Origin: Peronospora farinosa
Lineage: Eukaryota > Oomycota > Peronosporomycetes > Peronosporales > Peronosporaceae
Reading direction: 5' to 3'
DNA: 64,000 bases
Assembly (NCBI GenBank): GCA_947646735.1
Contig: CANTFK010000943.1
Coordinates: 186,001-250,000 of the forward strand
A program made the position numbers and the translations under genes. Below the pieces are notes generated by a model. The model had not been told where the DNA came from. It ran no database searches and saw nothing but the letters and a program-made list of their open reading frames with translations. Below are positions 23,144-35,050 of this stretch, in pieces (within the stretch, counting starts at the first letter, position 1; every line of letters starts with the position of its first letter).

Positions 23144-24134
23144 GCTTTAGACTAAATTTAATTATGTAGCACTCCGTTACTATAAAAAAAGAAACGTCCA
23201 GGTGTAAGTACTCGTAGCAATAAAGAGATGCAGAATGAATGCAACTCGTGACAGACACTACCAGCCACTTTAATTCGTTTTTGCTTTTATGTAGTTCAAC
23301 TAGAAGCCTCAAGTCACTCTTTCAATATCCATCTTCATGCATCTCTTCTCTCTCTCTCTCTCTCTCTCTTCTATGCTATTATAAAAGCATACAGTAGTCT
23401 CTATCTTTGTAGCACAATCAGAGTAATCGCTAGCAGTGCAATGAATCGATGGACAACAGAGCACCAATTTAAACCTTAGGGACAAAAATGTAGCTCCGAT
23501 GGCGATCCCAAATCACATGTGAAATCTGTCATGGTCGGATGCAATGTGCGATGTCCATAGATGAAGTGCTGCCGTAATCAGCAAGTTGCGCTCGTAATCT
23601 GCCTCATATTGCGATCATGTCGTCTGTCCGACAAGCTGTTGGGGGCTGGGGCTACGAGCGCAACAAAGCAGTGACTATAATCATTGGTGCTCAATGTCGC
23701 AGCGAAGGCATAGGCAATCAAAAGATTTGACTAGCAAGAGCTTTGCCGTTGTCCTATTGAAGATGCAGATGCGCAGAAATGACTAAAGCCGTATACTAAC
23801 GCGTCCTACTTGATTAAGACTAGGTAATGAAGGAAAAAAGCAGTGATGTAGGAACCGTCTGGTGATCGGTACGAGTGAGTAGATCCTTCTCCTCACTTTT
23901 TGTGCATAATCCAGGAACTCGCAGCCACAGGATGTCATTCAGAGAGCGGGAACAGGAAGCACGACGATAGGATTGTGCGACATTGCGATCGTGCAGTCAG
24001 TCTATGGAGGACGGAGACCCCATGTCGTCCCCCCAGTCAAATCATTGGACAGGAAGCTTTCATGTAATGTACACCAATTAGAAACGATCGAGGTGACGTC
24101 GACGTTTTGTACCCATTTTGAGGAGAACAAAAAG
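23144..24134. other. Intergenic with TC microsatellite
   Basis: About 1 kb with a (TC)n tract at about 23347-23369. No gene recognised. Confidence 0.45.
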
Positions 24135-24623
24135 ATGGAATCGTTCGACATTCTCGTGCTCTGCGTCGTGTGTTTTCTCAGTGGTATTGTAGTACTTATG
24201 TATGTTCATCGAAGGTCTTGTACTGCCTTTCATACCGAAAATAATGACGAGGAAACGTCTGAACCTGGAACGGATCACGACGAACAGGATTCGCTGCTAC
24301 CAAAGTTTGCAGGACTGTTGCTTTCGCCTTGGCACAGCGTAACGACTGGACAGAATCATGAGCCCACGAGGATGCGTACAGTTCGAAATAAAACACGATC
24401 CATTTCACTGCCAATGTCGCTTCCTCTTGGCAAAAGAAAACAAACTGCTGAAGTACCGATCAAGAAGATTCACGTGCCTTATTTCTTTCCATTGTTGGAT
24501 GAGACTGCCGAGTGGTGGCAGATGCATCAATCTACTGTTATGGAGCGTCCACTGGCTCTAGAACAAGAGGCAGGAGAAGATTTGGAGGACAAGTTGTTGT
24601 GCTCGGATCATAAGATGGAGTGA
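24135..24623 (+). CDS. Small single-pass membrane protein, unknown
   Basis: 162 aa from the ATG at 24135; the frame is open for 54 codons upstream but without ATG. One hydrophobic helix (residues ~5-23, ILVLCVVCFLSGIVVLMYV) is followed by HRR, so a type with a cytosolic C-terminus is likely. The rest is soluble and Ser/Arg-rich (KTRSISLPMSLPLGKRK), with a short aromatic block HVPYFFPLLDETAEWW. No known domain. It might be a membrane-anchored adaptor; this is inference. It lies on the same strand as the two acidic genes but ~1 kb away. Confidence 0.55.
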   Translation: MESFDILVLCVVCFLSGIVVLMYVHRRSCTAFHTENNDEETSEPGTDHDEQDSLLPKFAGLLLSPWHSVTTGQNHEPTRMRTVRNKTRSISLPMSLPLGKRKQTAEVPIKKIHVPYFFPLLDETAEWWQMHQSTVMERPLALEQEAGEDLEDKLLCSDHKME

Positions 24624-26211
24624 TAGACACTAGAATCAAGAGCTAAAAGAATCACTGCAGTTGGAGCAGCCAGCAGCGATGATCCAAGTTGGAAAAGAAT
24701 GACGGGGAAATGAGTTGAAAGACGGAAGAGCTTGATGCGATGCGAACGATGCTGAGGTGTGGAGATAAATGAGCACTACTGTAAATACATGAGCAAGAAC
24801 ATGGAAACACAACGTTGACGATCGATGTGTGTAGGATGCTATACCCATCGATTGACTCTGTGTCCAATTGCTACGAGGTTCCTGCATCCCTGAAACGTAG
24901 GAATTACGTCGCAATCGTTACATTTGCAACGTCAAGTAACGGTAGTGATTCTTGCGATGGTCTAAGAGGTTTCGATTAAGAGATTCCAAGGGACCAAGAC
25001 TCTTAACCGCCGGTTCAATGCCTGCCTACACATAACCTTGATGAGGTCTCGCCGCGAGAAGAGAAGTTGTCACATGTTGCGCATCTAGATCGCCGTTGTA
25101 GCGGAAACAACGCGTTGCGCAAGGAATCGTACAGCCAACTGCTCAAGCTACACAGCATCATGGGCAAATAAGGACCGGCAAAGTGGTTAGGCTGAACGAA
25201 CCTTTATCCCGTTTTAGATGGAAAGCAGCAGGCCTATGCAAATACTAACGACCATGATTAGACTGAAGTTCCTGGCCTCATTGGATGACCATGAACTCGA
25301 ATCTGCAGGTGTAACATCGAGAGAAAGAGAATTGAGAGCAGCGTTATATTGCCAGGATAATCGGTGGATTGCTCCGTATAAATGATGCTGCAAGATCCAA
25401 CGGGGCTGAGGCCCAAACTTCAGCATGCGTTTTTCTGCTGTTGAGAACTTTCATTTTTTGGTAAGCGACTGGATTGAAGACTTCTACACTAAGTTGCCCA
25501 CTTAACCATTGCCGTAATCTGTTTGCATTGCCCGTGAATCGGCTTTTGACAGAATGATCGTGGTACACCTCTCGAGTTTGGCCTTGCGCGAAATACAAGC
25601 TGGTAACGTTGCTATCAAAATGATGGCAGCGTCCTCTCTTTCTTAGATGCAGCCACTTCATTTGTGGTAAAAGGCCTCAGTACCGCTAGAAATGTTTTTC
25701 TTGCTACGATGAGCACTCTGCTCCCCACACAAATTGTTCTTTGAAGCTCTGCATCTTCAATGTGTTGCCACTCTCGCGATGGCACTCTCGGATTATAAAA
25801 ACAACGGTGATGACTGACCCGGTCAAAACCTCAGTTTTTCTAGTCCATTCTCTCGTGGAGTTCTTGATCACAGCGTTAAAAGAGCGTTATCCGTTTTAGT
25901 CATAGGAATCTGATGGTAAAGAGGTTCTGGAAACGGCAAAGTTTGCTTTATAGACGAAGACTGACAATTGAAACCAATTGTAGCACCAACATACCTGAGA
26001 CCGCACGACAATGGAACAAACTTTTGGCGTGGAGCCCGTGATAGCGCAGATGTGAAAAGCGCAGATAATCCGATCCAAATGGGTTTACCAACAAGTTCGC
26101 GCAGATTTATGTATGACGATGTCTTTGGCTATGGCTGTGCCTTTTGGTGGCGGTGTCAATGTCCAATGACTGGTGCACTAGCTTTGGTCTTGATTCGTCA
26201 TCCTTGTTGTC
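24624..26211. other. Gene-free stretch
   Basis: 1.6 kb, no supportable gene on either strand. Confidence 0.45.
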
Positions 26212-28212
26212 TCAAATGGGTGTCATGAGTGATACCTCTTCAATATCACCGTCCGTCTCATCACCATGCCACTCGTCCCTATCTTCTCGATACTCGGCCA
26301 TCGCTCTTGCTCGTCGTTGAGCTAGGCGAAGTGCTCGTCGGTTCCTTTTCGCACGACGTTCCTCAAACCACCGCTTGCGACGGTTGATGTTGTAAGCGCG
26401 AAGCACAACGCAGGCTGCGAGAAACACGATAGCCACCGACAAGAGTATTTCATCCCACGACACCCCAAACGCGTTGCGCGATGGCATGACGTTGATTGTC
26501 TCCTTGACCGTAGACGCGACTGTATCGTCGATTTTGTTGAGGCTCTGTTGTATTGCTGGTAATGAAGCTGACTCAACTTTTACTGGATGCTCGACATGTA
26601 CTTCTTGGACAAGAATTGGTGATTCCGACTTGATTTCACTGTGTTGGACATTTACGAGCTCTCCAGTCGTCGACGGGGATGAAACTCCGACAAGCCCATG
26701 GCCACTTTCAGCACATACAACCTGTGCCTGCTCATTGTCAACAGTGCGTGGATTTTGTACAAAAGTCACAGCCGCATCGTCCTTGGTTACAGGTTCGTGA
26801 CTTAGCTCGACTTCGGTTTGCGTCAAGCTGAACTGATCCCCGTTGACCTCGCAAGCACTGGCAGGTGAACTAGCTATCGCATCATGCAGAGACTCTTGCA
26901 TGGTTAGGTATGGTTCCACTTGGATCGGTGTTCCAGTTGTAGTTTTATCCAGTTGCTTATCGTTTTCGGCGTCGGCGGCTTTGACAATCAAACCGTTATC
27001 ATCTGCACCCTCAATATCGATCACTTGTATTTTTATAATGTCTTCCAGCTGTGCTCGCAGTGATTCTCGTTCTTGCTTTACCAGTTCATGCGTTACGTGT
27101 ACAATATGGCGTCGTAGCTTTTGCATTTCTTTCGCGAGTATGTCTTGATGTTTCTCGCGATCTAAACGCATCCTATCCATGTACTGACGAAGTTCAGTTA
27201 GGACTGTTTGCGATCTTACTTCGATAGTGGAAGTGAAGAGCTGGAAACCCTGGAGTTCTAGCTGAAGTACACTCATGCGGTCACGTATTCGTTCTTGCTC
27301 AGCTCTTGATAGCACAAACCGTGTTCGTCTCGAAAACAATCCAAGTAGAGTAATCACCTCTTCAATGAAAAACCCGCTCGTCCCAATCACTAGACAACAA
27401 GCAATTACAATCATACTACGCCATGGAAACTTCATACCAAAGAAAGCTTCCACGCGTGCAAAAAGAGTATCAATGACAGAGAACTCCTCACATGAAAACT
27501 GAATTTGGTCACAACCATTGGAAACCTCATAGTGCTGATCGTCACATGCTTTCCAATCTCCACCATATTCCACTTGACTTGAGTTTTCCATCGATGCTAG
27601 CATTTCTGCAATACTTTGGCCTGAGATTGGAGCTACATAGTCGTTTCCATCAGTCGCAAGTGATTCCATGTCGCCATGTTGCGTAATGGATTGGTTTGTT
27701 TGTTCATTTATTGACATTGTAGACAGCTCGCTTGGAAGCATTCCATCGTCATTTATATCGACGTTCATAGGGAACGGACATCGATCTTTTCCATTTCCAT
27801 AGACGGAACTCTCATTCCATGTACGTGAAGCTTTTGTCCCGTACACTAAAGTATTGTCGAAGACTTGATGATGATCTCTGTCTTTTGCTCGTAAAGATGA
27901 CACTAATTTCTCCCATTTTGAGTCCTGGAAGTCCGTATCACGTTCTCGTTTTCCTACATCTCGTTTTATATGGCACGTCATTCTCATGGCTTCATCTTGG
28001 TCCGTATCATGCAGTAGTCGAGGTCTTTGAGCAGCTAATTGACCATCAAAACTGCTGCTGTTTATCTCGAGAGACGACGAAGACGACGGTGTTGCCATTC
28101 GCATTAAACGATGTTGCACCTCTGCAACTCGTCGTTCGTCCTGTTGCAATTGCCACTTGAGAAGCGCATTGCGAACGGGGCAACGGTTACGCTTGCCATG
28201 ACGCGTTGCCAT
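26212..28212 (-). CDS. Two-TM coiled-coil membrane protein, unknown
   Basis: 666 aa from the ATG at 28212 (an earlier in-frame GTG is not used). A long polar N-terminal part (~255 aa) is followed by a helix MIVIACCLVIGTSGFFI, then a predicted coiled coil of ~90 residues (SRAEQERIRDRMSVLQLELQ and onward) and a linker rich in Val, Glu and Thr. A second helix, ILLSVAIVFLAACVVL, lies near residue 600. The tail begins with a strongly basic segment (RRKRWFEERRAKRNRR, then LRLAQRRARA) and ends acidic. The layout (TM, coiled coil, TM, basic tail) resembles nuclear-envelope or organelle tethers, but no SUN, KASH or other named domain is seen. Single exon. Confidence 0.75.
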   Translation of the reverse strand: MATRHGKRNRCPVRNALLKWQLQQDERRVAEVQHRLMRMATPSSSSSLEINSSSFDGQLAAQRPRLLHDTDQDEAMRMTCHIKRDVGKRERDTDFQDSKWEKLVSSLRAKDRDHHQVFDNTLVYGTKASRTWNESSVYGNGKDRCPFPMNVDINDDGMLPSELSTMSINEQTNQSITQHGDMESLATDGNDYVAPISGQSIAEMLASMENSSQVEYGGDWKACDDQHYEVSNGCDQIQFSCEEFSVIDTLFARVEAFFGMKFPWRSMIVIACCLVIGTSGFFIEEVITLLGLFSRRTRFVLSRAEQERIRDRMSVLQLELQGFQLFTSTIEVRSQTVLTELRQYMDRMRLDREKHQDILAKEMQKLRRHIVHVTHELVKQERESLRAQLEDIIKIQVIDIEGADDNGLIVKAADAENDKQLDKTTTGTPIQVEPYLTMQESLHDAIASSPASACEVNGDQFSLTQTEVELSHEPVTKDDAAVTFVQNPRTVDNEQAQVVCAESGHGLVGVSSPSTTGELVNVQHSEIKSESPILVQEVHVEHPVKVESASLPAIQQSLNKIDDTVASTVKETINVMPSRNAFGVSWDEILLSVAIVFLAACVVLRAYNINRRKRWFEERRAKRNRRALRLAQRRARAMAEYREDRDEWHGDETDGDIEEVSLMTPI

Positions 28213-28600
28213 GAGTTGTTTAGGCACTTGTCCAAATGCCGGTTTTCAAACGAGGTTCATATAGTAAAATCAAGATATTTGCCCTTCCCGCCAAAAAAAT
28301 GGCCACAAAGTGCCTGGAACTACATGAAAACAGGATGATTATTTTAGCTTAGAACTGCATGGCTCGATTCATTATCGGTTACGTGATTAGCTCATAAGTA
28401 AGTAGTCACTTGTTTGCTTGGGACTTGTGCTGGCTGCTTGTTGTTTTTTTTTAAACTAAAGTACACCCGCTGACTCGCAGTAGCACATTGTCAACATAAA
28501 AATCCGCCTAAGAGAGGGTGGAGTCGTTTTCGATCCGTGAGGGCGGGCCCTCGGTGGGGAGCGTCACCATTGCCTTCATTTCCCACCAAGGCCTCACGAT
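28213..28600. other. Intergenic, 388 bp
   Basis: Lies between the start codon of the coiled-coil membrane gene (28212, -) and the stop codon of GPCR-PIPK (28601, -). It should hold the promoter of the former and the 3' UTR of the latter. No gene seen. Confidence 0.5.
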
Positions 28601-31600
28601 TTAAAAAAAACGCCGGTTAGGATCAGCGTCCATCGTGCCGCTATTGCTCCCTCTCCGCTCACCCACGTAAAATTCCGTGTATTCGTCGCGAGTTGTTACA
28701 GACAGGATCTCACCCATCTTGCGCTTGAATCGGTCACAGTACGCAGCAGCAGGAAGAGCTGACAGACCATCCGGGTCCTTTGCAAGCAACTTTGTCTTTG
28801 CAAAACGCTCCAACTTCTTGTCCATGTTCCACGTCTGCAGGATGTCAATGAGCCCAAAGTAGTAGATGGATGGACCAACCACAGTGTTTGCTCGACGTGT
28901 TCCAGTGGCAACTCGTGGAAGACCAGGCTTCGATTCCCTGACAGGAGCAGCATTTGATCCAAGAAACGACGAGTTGTTCGTGGTACGAAGTCTTGGTCCA
29001 AATGCATCCTTCGGCGGAATCATGGGTTCTTCCTCTAGATCAGGATTTACTACGTACTCCACGTTATGGATACCCAGCAAAAGCGAGTAGTCCATTATAC
29101 CCAAACGTGACAAAAAGTTCGCATCTTTTACCAATTGACCGTACAATTCCTCGGCGACCTCCGGATCCAAGCGAACCTTTGCTGTCAAGTCATTGTCTTT
29201 CAAAATCACATTGGGCTCGTGGCGACCGACTCGTGCGCGACAATTTTCCGCATCCGTTGAGCCAAAAACATATTTGGCGTTGCAGTGACGACAAGTGACA
29301 CGCTTGCCCTTAGACGGATGTTTAGCACTGCGGTTTACCCAAGAGCCCTTTATATCGTAACGACGATGAATCACCTTTTCCGTGCTAAACAAATTGGCCA
29401 TAACGACGAAATTAAATGTGTTGCCGTAGAGCCGAATTGCGTGGCATCCGTAAAATCGCGTCAAAAGACTATCTGGGTTCGTCAGCAAAAATGAGGCGTA
29501 CTCTGCAGCAACCGAGCGAAGGAAAACCGATTCCTCGTCACTCATACTCTTGACAATCAACTGCTGGTCGTGAGAAAAAAACATGAAAGCTCCACTTGCA
29601 CCTTCACTCAGTCGTTCTTTTGTTGTCCGACTCAAACTTTCGATATACTGATTCGTATCAATCCCAAAATGTTCCCGAATCGTCTGGAAGGTGTGAGGGC
29701 AGTAGTCAATAAATAACGTGCCCTTCCCCAGTGCAGCTTTCGGCCTTGTGCGAATCATATACTCATCAACGCCGAGCGATCCGCGGTTATCCTCTGTGCC
29801 CTGTGGCTGCAGATACAGTTCTTGCTGGTTGGCTCCAGGTGGCAAGTGCTGCGTGTCGCGTACAGCCTGAATGATGCCTGTCGTTGTGTAGTACAACACT
29901 TCGCAACGCAAAGCAAGATTCACCTGAGGGCTCAGATCAACATCCACATCGACATCGGTTTTCTTTCCTTTGCCTTTCTTCAAAGCGTCATGAAAATCAT
30001 TCATCTGAAACCAAACGACAAAATCAAAGTAACCCTTGCACGTGATCATAAAGTTCATCATCTGCTCCACCCGACTCGACCGATCATTGCCTTGAACCAA
30101 AAATGGCACGTAAATACAAAATGAAAGTCCCCAGTAAATGATAATAGCGATCACATAGCTACAGCCAGATGAACGAGGTGAAAGTGTTGTCAGTGGAATA
30201 CTTCCTTCACAAAAACACACATGTGTACTTACATCGTGACCGAGTGCAGCACGCGAAGGCGCATGCGCAGTGTCTCCGAAAGACCAGAGTTAAGACGTCT
30301 ATATGCCCAGTAGATAACACTGTAACCAAAGAAAAAAATGGCAAGTAAGGCGCACCCTGAGTCAGTATGAGATGCCGTCACCAAACTAAAAACGCGTCGC
30401 TATCCACACGTACGTGATGGCATAGACCCAGTACATAATGAGCCAGATGTAGAAAAGCAGCCACGACCTGATTACGTGCAGTGTAACAAAAACCACATGA
30501 CGCTTAGACATATCTTCTCATGGCAGAGATCATAGATCTGTAAACCAGTTAGGGATGACGTACTGAAAGTTGAGGTTCCAAAGATTGCCCGTCTCACTTG
30601 AGCGAGAGCTACCGCTATCACTCTTTTCTTCTTGACGCAGTTTGCTTTTGCTTGCTGTCCAGCAATATCCAAACTCTGACTCGCCAGCGAAGTCCGGAAT
30701 AGACACCAGTAAGATACACGTAAGAAAACCTGCACACACACACCAAGTCCAGTTAGCGGCAAAAACTTTGCATGCCAATAAGACATAAAACCTGCATACC
30801 TGTCGCCCATACAAAGCCATGATACCGGCGAACATTGTTCTTGTAATCTGTAAACGGACTCTGCAACGATGACAACATATCGATCGCCATGACAAAAAAC
30901 CAACTCTCTGATGTCCAGAGAAAAAACTGTGTCAGTGCAGCTGTCGCCGTACAGGACGCGCCTGTCAGTGTATTCAAGCAATCTCCACCGCCGCACTTGT
31001 ACAGCTCTGTAAAAAGTAACACTGCCACGAGACAGATATCGCAGATACTGCGAAAGAAAATGATAGGATTGGGATGTTTACGCCACGTCGGACGCGTCAG
31101 GAACGTGTACACCACCGCAGAACAACAAAAGAGCGTAATGACACTGCCAGCTACGAGACCCACGGAAGCATCAGCATTATTGTCGGCAAAAGCGACCGTG
31201 AGCGCGGCTCCGCAGATAAAAATGAAGAACATACAGCACTGAATCTTGTAATTGTTGGCCCAGTGAATCGAGTTTTCAACTTTAATCTTGGCATGAAACC
31301 AACCGATTCCTTCATTCAGTCCATTCTGAATCTTGTCTGTCACATAACTGCCATTATCAATGCTGTCTTCGGAACTTTCACCGACCGAGCGCATAAGTTT
31401 TGACCGAGAGGAAGATTTGGTCATTTCAATTGGTGTGATCATGGAGGAATAGCCATTATTACTATTAGAGAGGGAGAGGGAGAGTAACATAATGTTAGAT
31501 ACACATGTCACAATTCGCATTATAGTATACATATATACATATATAGATATAGAATCACGCACCTCGCATCCAGCATACCGTTTGAAAGGGTAGGTGTGGT

Positions 31601-31870
31601 TAGGGCACTGTCTGTCCGTACAAAATAAGGCGTATCGTTTCCGGATAACGGACGTGTCGTCGTCTCGGCTATGCTCCTCTTCTTCTCGTTGGACTCATAT
31701 TGAGACTGTGATGATGACGGTGGCGGAGGAGGAGGCGCATGTGGCCGTCGTGGCTTGGATCTGTGATTGGATCTGTGATTAGACGTGGTAGAATTTAAAG
31801 GTCCATTTCGTATTGGTTGACGCTCGGATACAAAGAGACCGCCACTGTCTCGTTTGTCTCGAGTGGCCAT
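28601..31870 (-). CDS. GPCR-phosphatidylinositol phosphate kinase (GPCR-PIPK)
   Basis: Six exons (31563-31870, 30800-31461, 30564-30729, 30414-30467, 30233-30319, 28601-30158) join to 2835 nt, or 944 aa, with GT-AG splice sites and matching phases. A Pro/Ser-rich N-terminus (PHAPPPPPP) is followed by about seven hydrophobic helices between residues ~150 and ~450, then a PIP kinase domain. The kinase shows GASGAFMFF with the catalytic lysine in LIVKSM (~612-626), YDIKGS (~692), IMDYSLLLGIH (~780) and IDILQTWN. This fusion is typical of oomycetes and also occurs in Dictyostelium (RpkA). It is thought to couple an unknown ligand directly to PI(4,5)P2 synthesis at membranes. It shares a 543-bp divergent promoter region with eEF1B-gamma. 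Confidence 0.93.
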
Positions 31871-32413
31871 GAGGAAAAAAAAGCGTCGACCACTTCAATC
31901 GATCGTGTTGTATCTAGGAGACGTGTGTACGTATAAAAAGAAGTCTTACGAGAGAATCACACGTCCGTCCTGTGAATGTGTGGAAATGAAGGCGGAAACT
32001 ACGTGATGTTGTCCGAGGGTTTTAGTTTTCTCGGGCGTGTGGTGGCTTCTTCCTACGCTCGTCTCTTTTTGGCAGTGAAGAAGCCAGCGCTCAATAGGGT
32101 GCTGTAAAGTTGCAGTAATGTTGCATGACGATCGTATACGCAACGTAAAATAAGGCTGAAAAGAAAAATGGTAGAGAGAATCAGTTGATTCTAAACGTCA
32201 CGACGGTGCGTTTCTAAGCGCCAATAACAGCTGGGTTTGCAGCACAGAATTAACGTACATTTGGAGTATTTTTAGCTAAAGAAATAAAAGCTACTAGTTG
32301 ATTAAATTGATTCGAATATTAATAAACTTAATGTAAATTTTCGAGTTGACAAAGCGGCTAGTGATGCAGGGCCAGTCATTTTGGATCATTTTCATTCTAT
32401 CCTGACTGCCAAC
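31871..32413. promoter_or_regulatory. Divergent promoter region
   Basis: 543 bp between the start codons of GPCR-PIPK (-) and eEF1B-gamma (+). Both promoters and 5' UTRs must lie here. I could not assign a specific initiator element. Confidence 0.5.
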
Positions 32414-33714
32414 ATGGTACCGTGTCAATTGTTATTGATAGCAAGTGCAAGGCAAGAGTTTGGTACTTACGTTTAGTATGTGTTGTTGTTCTTATTACTA
32501 AGTAGAAGCTCTACACGTATCCCGCAAACCACCGCGTCTTTAAGGTGCTCATTGCTGCCGAGTTCAATGGCATCGACATTGAGCTGCCGGAATTTGACTT
32601 TGCCAAGGACGCCGAGTCGACAGAGCTCAAAGCCAAGAGCCCAACTGGCAAGGTGCCTTTTCTAGAGACAGAAGAGGGCACAATCTTTACAAGCGGCGCT
32701 ATCGCTCGCTACGTCGCTCGTCTGCGACAGGATACTGGTCTGTACGGCAAGACATTCTTTGAGTCTGGTCAAGTGGATTCGTGGATCGACTTTTCTGCTC
32801 AGGAGCTTGAAGTGCCTCTCGAGGTGTGGGTGCACCCTATCCTCGTTGCTAGCAAGTCGAACCCTGCCGCTCTTGCCAAGGCTAAGGTCGATGTGAAGAA
32901 TGCTTTTCAGACCCTGGAGAACCACCTGCACCTGCGCACTTACCTAGTGGGTGAGCAGATCACTCTTGCCGACATTGTTGTCGCTTCAACCCTCATTTAT
33001 CCGTTCAAGTTCGTGTTGGACAAGGAGTTTCGCAAGCCGTACTCAGCCGTGACCCGTTGGTTCTCGACCCTAGTAAATCAGCCGGAATTCCAGGCCGTTG
33101 TCGGTGACGTGCCGCTCATCGATGTGGCTATGACCGCTGAGGGTGACGACTCGGCCAAGAAGACCAAGAAAGCGACTCCAAAGAAGGAGAAGGCCGCCCC
33201 TAAAGAGGAGGCCCCCAAGCCCAAGAAGGTGGAGCACCCGCTGGCTGTGCTGAACCGCGAGAAGCCTTCGTCGCTGAACCTGGATGCGTGGAAGGTGCAG
33301 TACTCAAACACAAAGAACTTGGCTGATGCCATGACGTGGTTCTGGGAGCACTTGGACACGGAGGGCTATTCGCTGTGGTTCTGCGACTACAACTACAACA
33401 ACGAAAACACGAAGATGTTTATGACGTGCAACGCTGTGGGCGGCTTCCTTCAGCGTTCGGAGGCTATGCGTAAGTACGCATTCGGTGTGATGGACGTGTG
33501 CGGTGCTGAGGGCTCAGAGATTATCATCACGGGCTGCTGGCTGTTCCGTGGTGACTCCGCGCAGCATATGGTCGAGGCCAATCCCGATGCTGAGTACTAC
33601 ACGTGGAAGAAAGCGGAGCTGAACGATGAGACGAAAGCTCGCATCGCCGCCTACTGGTGTAACGAGGACGAGCTGGAGGGCAAGCCTATCGCCGACTCGA
33701 AGGTGTTTAAGTAA
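32414..33714 (+). CDS. EEF1G: Translation elongation factor 1B gamma
   Basis: The main exon, 32506-33714, starts KLYTYPANHRVFKVL, which in other eukaryotes directly follows the initiator Met. An ATG at 32414-32416 followed by GTACCG, with an acceptor ctaagtag before 32506, supplies it. I therefore infer an intron right after the start codon (total 403 aa). Residues 1-205 are a GST-like fold (SPTGKVPFLETEEG, then LADIVVASTLI). A Lys/Pro-rich linker follows (KKTKKATPKKEK), then the EF1G domain (FWEHLDTEGYSLWFCDYNYNNE). The protein anchors the eEF1B GDP/GTP exchange complex for eEF1A on translating ribosomes. The first exon is inference; the rest is clear. Confidence 0.94.
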
Positions 33715-35050
33715 GAATAGACAGCGTTGAAGCGTCGCGAGCTCGTCAAGGCATCGACACATGAATAGTCATGTAAATTTTTGCGGTGTCGTACGTCGTC
33801 GTAGCTACGGCTGGTAGTTAGGAAGGAAAGAAATGGATGATTGTGCACCTCTTGAGAATAGTTTGTATTGATCTGTTGATTGCAAGAAATGAAGAGTCAA
33901 GGTCTTATGACCAAGTTCTTCCTTCCTCCATTCGAAAGTAATCCGAACGAAGACACAAGATGTCCTTCAAATGAGAAATACTTCACTATAACACCAGTAC
34001 TTGATCTACAAATCATGATCTACCTTCAAAAAGTGACAATGATCGGGTCTAGACACCACCATTCACTCTCCGATCAAAAAAGACGTGACCGTCTTGTCAA
34101 ATTCCAGCATCACTTGCAAGTCTGGTACATGATGACATCGGTGTACGCCAAAGCGGCAGCGATCAATATTTTAGCCTTTGCATTACACAACAGAGCAAAG
34201 ACCCACTACTCCCTCCGCATAACCGGATCTTGCATCTCGGTAAAGCTTTATATCGTCTCAAACACTAGCACATGCACGTAAACAACGCACCAGCCTTACG
34301 GATGCGATGTACGTCAGGCTTAATGCCATGCACCATCTCATACGATATGCCCAGTGAACCCTTGTTGTACACACGATGTTGATGTAAAGACGCTTGAGTC
34401 AGTTGAGTGCAAAGCAAATTGATGCCATTCCTCACATACTCGATCGTCATTCACAGTCTAGACACATACCACCTGCTTATCTTTACGCAAAGGCTCACTC
34501 TACACTCCATTCCACGTAAAACTACTTGCCCACCACAGGACTCGACTTCAAAGTCAGCAAACGTATTGTCACAAACGTCCAGCGGCTATCCATGAATATG
34601 AGCACAATCTCGATTGAAAGGCTCGAAAATAGTCGATATGCGTATACTTTTTGATTTGACTTCTTCGTAACTCATCGAGTTTTTTCTTCGAGATGTATGT
34701 TCCTCTGCAGAGCATGTGTCTTGTAGATGTCACGTTAGCACCATACAAAACACCATTCCTCTTTATCCACCATCGCTTAAAGGCAAGTGAGACAGAGCCT
34801 CTCATGTGATGTATCTCTCTCAACTTGTATCTGTGCTCAAAACGTCGCATCATCTGATCGCAAAGACATCTATGCACTACAAACAAGGCCAAAGACGAGA
34901 TATCGAACAGATTTGCAGGACAGTGACACGCACTGTACAGCATCATTGGGTGGCCTAGGACGATAGGCAGTGCCATAAGCTCCAAGTCCTTCATTCAAGT
35001 TTTGACATTACAGTGTCATTGTCTCGACGCATTCAATCGAGACGAATAGA
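33715..35050. other. Intergenic, possible gene relics
   Basis: 1.3 kb. A minus-strand frame with ATG at 34994 (141 aa to 34569) and a fragment downstream of it in another frame (~34430-34575, with CDNTFADFEVESCGG) look protein-like, but I cannot join them by convincing splice sites or match a family. They may be remnants of a spliced or decayed gene. Confidence 0.25.

Noticed and set aside
30540..30565. A 26-bp mini-intron in GPCR-PIPK (GTACGT..TTTACAG)
   Set aside because: Using the same donor with the farther acceptor at 30468 gives a normal intron and joins the TM helices in phase.
33880..34281. 133-codon plus-strand frame downstream of eEF1B-gamma
   Set aside because: No recognisable domain, weak composition, likely 3' flanking sequence.
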